Positions 47,165-64,000 of a DNA stretch of 64,000 nt are shown piece by piece. The notes under the pieces were generated by a model that saw only the letters and a program-made list of their open reading frames with translations, was not told where the DNA came from and did not search any database. The stretch spans positions 12,483,462-12,547,461 of the forward strand of contig CP154957.1 in assembly GCA_039621445.1 (NCBI GenBank), written 5' to 3'. Origin of the DNA: Euglena gracilis (lineage: Eukaryota > Euglenida > Euglenophyceae > Euglenales). Positions within the stretch are counted from its first letter, which is position 1; each line of letters opens with the position of its first letter. The position numbers and the translations under genes were made by a program.

Positions 47165-49080
47165 TTATGCGCGCAATTGCGCACATCAACATGTTTATGT
47201 TGGTGCGCGCAATTGCGCGCATAAACACAAACATGTCCTTCAAGGATTGGGCTTTGGCACCCATGAACTGACGCCGTTGACAAACTGCGTGACATAGAGG
47301 CCCTGACGGTACGGACTGACGGGCCATCCAGTTGGTGAGTTTGCCACACTGTTTGTCAACGGCGCAAGTTTATGGGCGCAAATGCGCGCACCAACAAAAA
47401 TTATGTTTTATGCGCGCATTTGCGCAAATGCGTGCATAAAACATAATTGTGTTGGTGCGCGCATATGCTCCCATAAACACAAATAAGAACGGTGTGACGG
47501 AAACACACCCGTCAAACACTGACAGCAGATGTGGTTTATTTGCGCATTTGCGCGCATCACGTTGTTTGTGGGCTCAAATGCGCAAAATAAACTGTATGAA
47601 GAAACTGCACAATTTACTATGTTTATTTGTGCATTTGCGTCCACAAACAACGTGATGCGCGCAAATGCGCAAATAAACAACTAATGGAGGAGTAGAAAAC
47701 GATTGCATTTGGCCCTCCTACAGCTACCCTTAGTGGCTTCTGAATGGGTTGAAAGCAATGACCACACCGTCTCCTCTGGTATATGGTGTTATTGTGCCGT
47801 TTGTTGACCATTGACAGGTCCCACAAAAGATGGAGACATAGGATCTCTTGAAGATGGGTGCATAGCCACCCAGTAACGGTACACCTCCACCGGCACCAAT
47901 TTTTGGGTCCCAAGGGCCCTGCCGCTGACCTGCGGCCTGGGCTCCGCTGCTAAAGCCCCATCAGCTGCTGATGCTTCAGCACCCAACAGGTCAGCATCCA
48001 CTTCCCCGGTGCAACGACACCCACCACAGCGGCCGCGTTATACCCCGCAACCAGGGTGTAAGACTGGGGGTATAACGTGGTGCCAGTGCATGGCAACCAG
48101 CATCCGAAGAGAGGTAGCCCTCAAGCACCCGTTCCTTTGGATGCAAGGGAATGATGAAGCTTTACCACTGCATTGGGTGCATCAAAGCGGTGGGACCCAC
48201 TCCCCCCAAATTATGCGCAAAAACCGGTGTGTTTTACGTTTTTCAAGGGAAAAATGGCAAAGAAAACCGTAAAACGGACTCCGGCCGGACACGTCCCGGG
48301 TATTTCAGGTGCCAAATTTTGTCTTCTTGCAACGCAGTCCTGTTGCAGAAAAGGTGTCCAACGGTCACAAGTCGTTTGCATGTCATCAATTCATTACGTT
48401 TAACTGCCAAACGGATGACGCCAAAATAACAGGTCGTGTAGGCCGGGTAACAGCAGTGCAAATGTACACACATAAGACAGACAAATTTTGGCCAGTCACA
48501 TGCCGTGTTCCAGTGAACACTCCACACCACCTCTCACCACAAATTTCATCACCACGTAATTGTGGTGCAAACCATTGGTTGGCATGAGGAATTGCGTTCG
48601 CCAGCTGTCACGGAGGAGGAGATGGTATCGCACAACTCATGTGTGTTGATGCGCGCATTTGCGCAAGTAAACACAGATTTGTTTGTGTGCTCTAAGGCTC
48701 CTACAAACACATCATTTTGAAGCGGTGTATAAAATGTTTGTGCGCGCATTTGCGCAAATGCGCGCACAAACGTATTGTGTTTATTTGTGCAACTGCGCGC
48801 ACCAACACGTCCATCACGTTTTTCAACCTCGTAGGGTCATGGTCCTCATTGGTGTCTTTTACCATAGAAAGTAAAAGTACATCTTGGTGCGCGCATTTGC
48901 GCGCACCAACACGTTTGGTGGTGTGCGCATTTGCGCAAATGCGCGCACCAACACGTTCATGTTTACTTGCGCATTTGCGCCCACCAACACGTCATTTTAT
49001 CATCACCGGTTCACGTTTTTTTTTGCGCAAATGCGCCCATAAACACAATTGTTTTTATTTGCGCAATTGCGCGCACAAAC
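47165..49080. repeat. Dispersed GCGCAAATGCGCGCAyyAAC palindromes
   Basis: Cores TGCGC(A/G)..TTGCGC with flanks GTTTAT, GTTGGTG or GTTTGTG and their complements, at about 47,168, 47,200, 47,375, 47,408, 47,452, 47,537, 47,622, 47,657, 48,647, 48,733, 48,779, 48,888, 48,922, 48,961, 49,022 and 49,052. Others lie near 46,520 and 49,420, next to each TIR. Many come in back-to-back pairs. They are confined to the 3-kb element. Confidence 0.9.
48151..48587 (+). pseudogene. Possible decayed element-encoded protein
   Basis: Two overlapping frames look like protein. One (about 48,151-48,310) reads MMKLYHCIGCIKAVGPTPP and ends RTRPGYF. The other takes over at about 48,307 and runs to TGA at 48,587 (VPNFVFLQRSPVAEK, then FNCQTDDAKITGRVGRV). 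Joining them needs a frameshift or an unrecognised intron. No family was recognised, and a role in transposition is only positional inference. Confidence 0.25.
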
Positions 49081-49808
49081 ACACATCAATTGCGTGACGG
49101 CTGCCTCACATAGTCTGTGTGTCTGTGGTGGTGTGGTCTAATGAGGCCCCGTGTGTTCTCACCGGTGGCGGCAGTATCACAGCCAGTTCAGGCAGCACGT
49201 CATCATCGTTTCCAAGTGTCGTCACAAGGGGTGTGTGCCTCTCTCCCGTTTGATGTACAACAGCACCAGTCTCACCCTCAGCCCTATTCACGTCACCTGG
49301 TAAGCAGCATGCGCACCAGACTTCTGGGAGTTAATCCCCTCCAATAGATGGGTGTAACGGTTCTTAAATCGTGTTCTGGGTGTCAGGGTACAGGGTCCCA
49401 GGGGTTACAAAAAAATGGTACATTTGCGCAATTGCGCGCATCCAAAGGAAAAAAGCTTAAGTGCGAATCCGGCCGCCTAAGTTTATATAAAAAAAACAGT
49501 GAAAGAATATTCTGATGTCACGTCAAATTAACAGGAAATCATGATTGCTGCATTTATTTCATACAAAAAAAATCTCAAACGAAGAAAAAATGGCGTTTAA
49601 TGGCCTAATCAGTCAACCCGACGAGGTGAACTCGACCAGGCCAGACCGAATACTGATTTAGACCCCCCCCCCGAGGTGTCCATAATTGTTTGTCATTTTT
49701 GAATTATTGTGGTGCAAAATAATAAACAGCAATTGAGTAAAGATATCATTGGTCGTCAAAGTCCTGACAGGCTTCATTGACTGTGTTAATTCATTCCCGC
49801 CTTCTCAG

Positions 49809-51741
49809 CAGAGTGCCGAACCAAAGCTTCCGCCCTACTACCGCTCCCAGGCCGGGACCAAGCCTCCGTGTTGCGGCAAGGCGCATTTGCCACCAGCGTG
49901 CGGCGCTTCCCCCCAAGGACCAGCAATGCATTCGTCTCTGGCTAGGCCCTTTTTCTTCGCAAGAGGAGCCCTTTGGCTGGAAAGGGGGCCTTAGGGCGAT
50001 GCCGAAGTCACAAGTCATTATGAAGACGATTATGTTGCCGAGTTGGGAAGAGCAGCATGGAAGGTGGCCACAGCATCAATGGGGTTTCCCCTTTGGGAAC
50101 AATCCATGATGTCAACGGCAGGTTGAACATGTTGTTTTATTTTTGAATATTGAATTTGACAACGAACGTAACCATATCATTTATTGTTTGGTTCCAGGCA
50201 TTTTTCTGGGAATTGCAATTTCGGTTGGGGAAAATACACAGTTGGTTTTTGTTTGGCTTCTTTCAGATTATATCCAAACCGAACCAGATTAGTTGCAATT
50301 TCTGTCGCCATTACATACAACTATTAACTCTTTCAAAAACCTGTTCACCAATTCCCCTCAGCACCCTCATCAGATGTTGCAGGAATACAATTGCATGAGA
50401 CACCGTGTATTGAAACAGAGGACAACACCCCTTACCAGCAAATTCAGATTAATTGCCAACATTTGCCACAATGCATCTTCCACTGCGCATGACGACGATA
50501 GGTTTGTTTGTGTCTGCAGTTCAAGACATTAACCCCCCCCCCCCATTTAAACCGACCCGTGGTTTAGGATTTTTGGGTTGGCGGAAATCCTGGAGGGGGT
50601 CGGTTTAGACAGGGGGTCGGTTTCAGGGGGAGCACATGGCTGGCCGACGGCTGGCCGACAGCGTGACAGAAGCGGGTTGATGTTAGCAAGCAATTTCAAT
50701 TGGCAAATGCCCAATTTGGTCGGCCAATTCCTAACTTTGAGTGACAAATGCCGAATTTGGGATGCAAATTCTTAATTTTCGGGGGCAAATGCTGACTTTT
50801 GGGTGTAATGTCCAATTTTTTGGTGGCAAACTGCCTAATTTTGGGTGCAAACTTCAAATTTTAGGTGGCAAATGCCTAATTTTGTAATTTTTGGGTGCCA
50901 ACACCAAATTTTCGGAGGAAAATGCCCAATTTGAGGTGCGAACTCCAAAATTTGGACGCAAATGCCTAATTTTGGGTGTAAAGTCCTAATTTTGGGTCAT
51001 CAATACTAACCATTCAATGAGCATGGACGCTCTTTCTGTTGGCGGCTTCCAATATGTTGTGCATGTTTGCAATTTGCCAATGGTCGGTTTATTGCTGTTT
51101 TTGGTTGAAATTCTGCAATGGGTCGGTTTGCAAGGGTAGGCCGGTTTAGAAGGGGGGTCGTTTTAAATGGGGGGGGGGTTTACCCCCTTCCGCCCTGTGA
51201 TGCTGTGCGGGGGTTGCACTCCGTGGCCGACCGCTACCCGGCCCAGCCCACTCCTGCACAACGGCAGGACGCCCTCCAGTTCCTCCGCTCCTTCGCCGCG
51301 GTCTACCCCTGCGAGAAGTGCAAAGGCCACTTTCAGGCTGTCCTTGGCCGCTACCCACCAGATGTCAGCCAGGGGCACCCGTTTGTTTGATGTTTACACA
51401 CCCCAGGTGATGAAGTAGCGAACCACAGTCCCTCCCCCTCCAAACATGGCATTGTGTGGCTTTCCAAACAAACAGTGGCCTTCCACTGGTCATTTTTTTT
51501 GCTTATTTCTTTCTCTTTTTTTTTCTTCCAGAATTCGAAATCATTTTTCCATCTTTTTTTCTCAGAGGGGATGATGTGTGTCGGTTTGGTGTTTTTTTTT
51601 CCAGTTTGGTCTGGGTGGCATCGTCAAATTGGAGGTGATCCTGCAGACACCTCCCAGTCAACATTTGTGCGGTGGATGAATTTCTTCCACGACCAAGTTA
51701 ACATCACCCTTGCACAGGGCAGGCAGGAACCTGGCGTGTGA
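49809..51741 (+). CDS. Erv1/ALR-family FAD-linked sulfhydryl oxidase
   Basis: Erv1/ALR enzymes use FAD to make disulfides; the mitochondrial intermembrane-space form reoxidises Mia40. Exon 49995-50063 ends AELGRAAWK, matching the family's ELGR..W helix. Exon from 51211 gives GLHSVADRYPAQPTPAQRQD, then FAAVYPCEKC with the redox CxxC (CEKC) and GHFQAVLGRYPPD. The last exon, from about 51658, gives STFVRWMNFFHDQVN, matching the W..xxHNxVN FAD-binding helix, with TGA at 51,739-51,741. A 5' exon at about 49,809-49,866 is tentative. Joined W-KG-LHS spacing fits the family exactly, but the acceptor before 51211 reads CGG, not CAG. The donor after PPDV is unresolved. The Cys pair that brackets the PD loop in human ALR is absent. 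Confidence 0.8.
50532..51180. mobile_element. 649-bp TA-flanked TIR element in the ERV1-like gene's intron
   Basis: The left end ACCCCCCCCCCCCATTTAAA and right end TTTAAATGGGGGGGGGGTT (with GACCC / GGGTC just inside) are inverted, with TA at 50,530-50,531 and 51,181-51,182. The interior (50,690-51,005) is a degenerate tandem of AATTTTGGGTGCAAATGCC-like units of about 23 bases. The right end lies only about 30 bases from the following exon. Confidence 0.65.
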
Positions 51742-52172
51742 TGAAGTTTGTTGATCTGTTTTTTTCATCTGTTTCCCTCTTTTTCCCTTTCATCTTTCCT
51801 TTCACTTTCATTTTTTCCTTTCTGGATGTTTTGGATTGGAGGGGTTTTCTTTGCCAACACACGATATTGGCCTTCTTTCCTCAGGTTGGGCAGCCGCGCT
51901 CCTTTGCATTTTCAGGGCAACCCAAATTGGATTTCACAACCTCCTATGCCCTACCGCCGAGGGTGAAATGCTCCACTGCGAATTTGCCCTTGAAATCGGC
52001 CAATCCTCCCTGGTGTGCACAATTTGCCTCCAACAATGGTCATTCTCCAACCCCCCCCAAAAGAATAACGTCCCAAAACCCTGGCATCTTTTGTGCTTGA
52101 GATGAACTCGGAACTGAATGTTTCCGTTGTTCCTACTTCGTCCCATAATTGTATGCCAAACAGGGTTCCTGA

Positions 52173-52417
52173 CAGGCTTTTGCTCAAGGGTTCGCAGGAC
52201 CCCCTCCTGGGGGGGTGGGGGGCTGGGCTGCAGCTAGAAATTTGGCCAGTGGAAATTTTAGTGGGCTCCCCCTTGGGGGGGATCCGCTAGCAGGGATAGC
52301 AAGTGTAATTCTTTTTTACAGTGACCGGTCGAAAGCGCCGAAAAATTTTTTGGCCCACAAAACTTGCCAAAAATGCCCATTTTTGTTTTGGGATATTTTC
52401 TTTAGAACGAAATCGGC

Positions 52418-52454
<37 letters not shown>

Positions 52455-52616
52455 TAATAAGATCATTTCCACCTCGGCGCGCAGCGCTGGAGGAAAAAAA
52501 TTTCCTGTCGGTTGGCCCCCCCCGGACCTCCCCCAGGGGGAGCCGGGAGGGCCTCGCTAGTCCATTTGCAAAATGGCTAGCCAGTGGATCCCCCAGGGTC
52601 TTTAAGCGATAACCTG
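52173..52616. mobile_element. 444-bp hAT-like element (CAGGC.TTTGCTCAAGG family)
   Basis: Left CAGGCTTTTGCTCAAGGGTT and right CTTTAAGCGATAACCTG are imperfect inverted repeats. Flanks are GTTCCTGA (52,165-52,172) and GTTCCATA (52,617-52,624), 6 of 8 identical. An (AC)n tract of about 35 bases lies inside at about 52,420-52,453. The interior is shared with 45,580-45,950. Confidence 0.65.
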
Positions 52617-55256
52617 GTTCCATAACCTTTTGTTAACAGAAGACTTACTTTCAGGTGCAGTTGCAGTTTGTCGGGATCCCCCAAGATTCACTTGAGATCC
52701 CTCCCCCTTCCCTGATTAATATTTATGCCTGCTTAATTTGGCACTTATTTTTGGTTCAGTTTTATGATTACCCCCCCCCCTTGATTGCAGCCAGGAAGGA
52801 TTGCCACAATCGAATTTGACGACCCACCAAAAATCAATGCTGTTTTTCAAAAAGAAAAGTCCAAGCATTACATTATTTTTTCTCTTTCAAATAATGCCTT
52901 TCCCAATCATTTCTGCCCCAGTTTCTCCTAACGTTTTTTCCTGAGTTATGCCTTTTGCATCGTTTGTCGCCCGAACGTCAGCATTGGCACTTTGGTCTCC
53001 TCTTGCCTCCCGTCGTGCCCTCTGCATGCCCTGCCTCCGGGAAGCCTTTGAGGGCGGTGCCCACCGGCCGAGCGCAAAGTGCACCAGTCCGCTGAGGCGC
53101 TCTGATTGCGTCATCTGCCAGCTGTGCCTTAGTTATGCATCGCCCCCTCGGTTTCGTGTGAACGGCGTCGTGTTTCCCCCGCTCGTTTGCAAATAGTGGT
53201 TCTGCCCAGTTTTTTTTTTTTGCACGCCAGGATGTAACGTTTTTGTTTGCCTTAATCTGGCATGTTAATCATTGAGTTTCACCAAACCCAACCACTCTCG
53301 CCACCCAAAGGGAGACACATTTTTTTAAGCATGGCTGCAACAGCCACAGGTGAAACCATAAATGAAGCTTTTGGGCAGGAACACTGCGCCAGAACCAAGT
53401 CTAGTGCGCTGGCGATGTCAAGCATGCACACAATAATCACCTGGGTTGAAAGACTCGTGCAAACCCCCTGCCCAACATGCCAACGATGTGCGGGGGAGGT
53501 GTGTGTGTTCAGTTGCGATGCCAGCCTGGAAAAAGGGGAGATATCATTGCTTTTGGACCCATCTGCCCAGGGCTGAATGGGAGAGCCCCTTGGTCCCAGG
53601 GGTGAGGTTGGACAACCGCCCCCGTACACCCACAGTTGCGTTTGAAGCAACCCTGTTCTTCCCTCCTCCCCCCTGCAATTTTTGAACAGGGGGGAATTCA
53701 GGAACTCTATGCATGCTTTCATATCCAGGTTGAAATTTGGTTGGTTTGGGTGGTGCCCCTGCCGGGGAATCTGGGTAAGCAAGCGCCACGACAGTTCCTG
53801 TGTGCTGTGGGATTGCTCTGTTGGTGGCGTCGACGGGTCAAAAAAAATGGCATATAATTAATGAGAAAGATGGAAAGGACCACGACCGGGCTGGGGTTGT
53901 GGGAAAACACTAAAGCCCCTCAAAGTCCCTTGTTTTTCATCATTTCCCGGCCGGCTGGACCCCCCCCCCCCCGGGTCCTTCAGAGAACCCCTGTTCAAAA
54001 GCGGGGTGAGATTTGCCTCCCCGTAAACAGACAGGCACGATTCTCTTGCGATTCCCAGTGCGGTTATCATTCTGTATTTTTTTCATCGAACGTGGTTGCG
54101 TCAACGGGACAAGCTGGACCGCAGCCAGGCCTGGTGGCAACCCGGCTTTGAGCACTGTCCACTTGCATGCGGCGTTGAATGCCCCTGCTGGGTTGAGCAT
54201 TCGTTGTTCGTTGTCCAATTAGTTTGTCTGGGTTGGGTTTTTCAGACTCAATAAGGAGTTTGACACATGTCAATGTGAACAGTTTGAATGACACCCAAAT
54301 GAAGACAATTGGAAAGTCACAAAATGCTGTGCTTGGCTGTGCCAAGGTGCTCTTGCCAATTTTCCCCTGCCCAAAAAGTTGCCCATGGGTTGCTGGCAAC
54401 ACCGCCCCTAGGATTTCCAATGGCTTCAGCCCGAAAGCTGCAGCTTGTGGTGGTTATGCCTCCCCAGCAAGGTGGTGGGGTATCGAAGTTTGGGAAGACA
54501 AAGGCTAAGAAAGAGGCTGGTGAAACTCGCGAAAGCCATGGCGGTCTGAAAAGGATGGGCATTTTCTAATCAAAAATGGTTAAACAGGGTCGTAATGAAA
54601 ATGTTGAAAATACATCTTTTGAACTTTTGGAGGCTGGGCGAAACTTCAAGGATGCCTGAAATCACTTTGTCGGCCTGCTTCGCAATTTTTTTTGCCAATT
54701 TGTGGTTTTTTTTGGTGTATGTCCTGGAAAGGATTTTTCCCTCTTTTTTTTTCAGTGGTGAGGACGGACCTCTGTAACTAAGAACAGAATCTTCGCCTGC
54801 ATCCTGTAGCCACTTTACAACAGCCACTTTACCCCAAAAGCAAAAGAAAAGTTGATGCACTGTGTTTTTTTTTTCTGGAAAACGAGCCAAATGCGGAGAC
54901 CCCGAGCTTGTTTGCTTCAATACTCATTTTATTGTATGACGTTTTTTTTTTGTGAAACGCTTCATTCGGTTCCAATCCCTTGTTCAAATGTTCTCGTTTG
55001 GTTGATGTTTCAGTTGATTTTGCATTCATCATTTGTGCATTTGTTTTTTTTAAGCTTGGTGGATTGTCCAGCAACGGGCCACCGTTTTCTTTGTCTTTTC
55101 ACGCAATGTTCATTCTCACAGAGGTTAGCACATTTGACTGCTCTGTTGTGAGACTCAGCGGGTGACATCACCCATGGGATGTCATCACAGCGCATCGAAA
55201 GAAAAGCGGCGGACAAATAGCGGTGGCAGTCAAAGGGTGTGTGTCCTGTATTTCAG
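52617..55256. other. Spacer with unassigned coding-like fragments
   Basis: No gene can be joined up. Three frames deserve mention. 52,948-53,196 (+) is Cys-rich (CMPCLREAFEGG .. CVICQLCL). 53,331-53,500 (+) gives MAATATGETINEAFGQEH and ends CPTCQRCAGE before GTGTGT. 54,430-54,569 (+) gives SKFGKTKAKKEAGETRES and ends at TAA after an AG acceptor. These may be exons of one or more genes, or chance. Confidence 0.35.
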
Positions 55257-63619
<8,363 letters not shown>

Positions 63620-64000
63620 AACTCTCCCTTGCTTGCTGCACAGCGACGCACAGGTTCTTTAGCATTTCATGCACGCCCCTGTCTCTTGTACCATCCTTTT
63701 CATTCAACTCGTTTTCTCCCCCTCTTCCTCTTTTTATTGTGTTGATTTTATTCGTAGTTAAGGAGGTTGTGTACCCTTTGCAGGTGACCGTAATATCGGA
63801 TACAGCCGTGATTATTAACCAGCCAGCGGGACTGTGATGAAGCTGTTTTTTTCCCCTGCCTCAGTCGTAATATTAATTCATTGTTTCTTGCTACGTCTGA
63901 GGGGACGCCCAATCCATAATTTCCATTTTCATTGTTTAATTTCAAACTCACAAAAGTTCGAGTGTGGGTGTGTGTCAGTCAGTTTGGACACAGGAGTCGA
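63620..64000. other. Downstream flank; one weak exon candidate
   Basis: C/T-rich sequence follows the PKA-R stop. At 63,784-63,837, after the acceptor TTTGCAG, the frame VTVISDTAVIINQPAGL ends in TGA. It could be an alternative last exon or part of the next gene. Nothing else is visible to the window edge. Confidence 0.3.

Larger units (their letters stand above)
46481..49481. mobile_element. 3,001-bp element with perfect 34-bp TIRs and many internal palindromes
   Basis: The left end CTTAGGCGGCCGGATTCGCA, continuing CTTAAGCTTTTTTC, is the exact reverse complement of the right end. TTTAT flanks it on both sides (46,476-46,480 and 49,482-49,486), a possible 5-bp target duplication. The interior holds about 17 copies of a GCGCAAATGCGCGC-type palindrome and, at about 47,700-48,600, less repetitive sequence with coding-like frames. 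No known transposase domain was recognised, so superfamily is open and it may be non-autonomous or decayed. Confidence 0.85.

Noticed and set aside
46518-47349. 269- and 179-codon minus-strand frames in the 3-kb TIR element
   Set aside because: They run through the palindromic repeats (recurrent CAIARIN-type peptide from GCGCAATTGCGC) and resemble no protein family.
47165-49080. CRISPR-like array of palindromic repeats
   Set aside because: Spacing is irregular, repeats vary in sequence and orientation, there are no uniform spacers or cas genes, and the DNA is eukaryotic. They are better explained as internal repeats of a transposon.

Overview
This is eukaryotic nuclear DNA, most likely from a unicellular protist with a large, repeat-rich genome. 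The recognisable genes are broken into small GC-rich exons (about 40-190 bp) with GT-AG introns of about 0.2-1.8 kb. Everything between them is microsatellite, homopolymer C/G tracts and inverted-repeat elements. No rRNA, tRNA, CRISPR array or bacterial-type operon was seen. The lineage cannot be fixed from one window. The only clue is a protein kinase A regulatory subunit (PKA-R) whose two nucleotide pockets lack the phosphate-binding arginine, as I recall for kinetoplastid PKA-R. That makes Euglenozoa (for example an intron-bearing diplonemid or euglenid) a tentative guess.

Layout. 1-300: a 43-bp tandem repeat of hairpins. 1.1-2.2 kb: terminal-inverted-repeat (TIR) elements. 3.27-5.47 kb: a giant (ACC)n array. 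5,468-15,036 and 15,064-24,638: the same ~9.6-kb segment twice in direct orientation, separated by 13 N inside ACC-repeat sequence. This is probably an uncollapsed haplotype overlap rather than a real duplication. Each copy carries two unidentified multi-exon gene candidates on the + strand. 24.6-32.5 kb: mostly repeats, with a 192-codon open frame and possible 5' exons. 32.5-44.5 kb: a gene of at least 18 exons encoding a coiled-coil protein that ends in a MYND zinc finger. 44.5-45.96 kb: one transposon nested in another. 46,481-49,481: a 3,001-bp element with perfect 34-bp TIRs and about 17 internal GC-rich palindromes. 49.8-51.7 kb: an Erv1/ALR-type sulfhydryl oxidase. 55.2-63.6 kb: the PKA-R gene.

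All three recognised genes lie on the + strand but have no evident functional link (an unknown coiled-coil/MYND protein, mitochondrial disulfide relay, kinase signalling). Gene models were built by hand from reading frame, splice signals and phase continuity between exons. Boundaries are proposals, and terminal exons are the least certain.

The most striking feature is a diverse set of short non-autonomous DNA transposon families with readable target-site duplications (TSDs). Some have 8-bp TSDs and hAT-like CAGG ends, others are flanked by TA. Several sit within 15-30 bp of splice sites.
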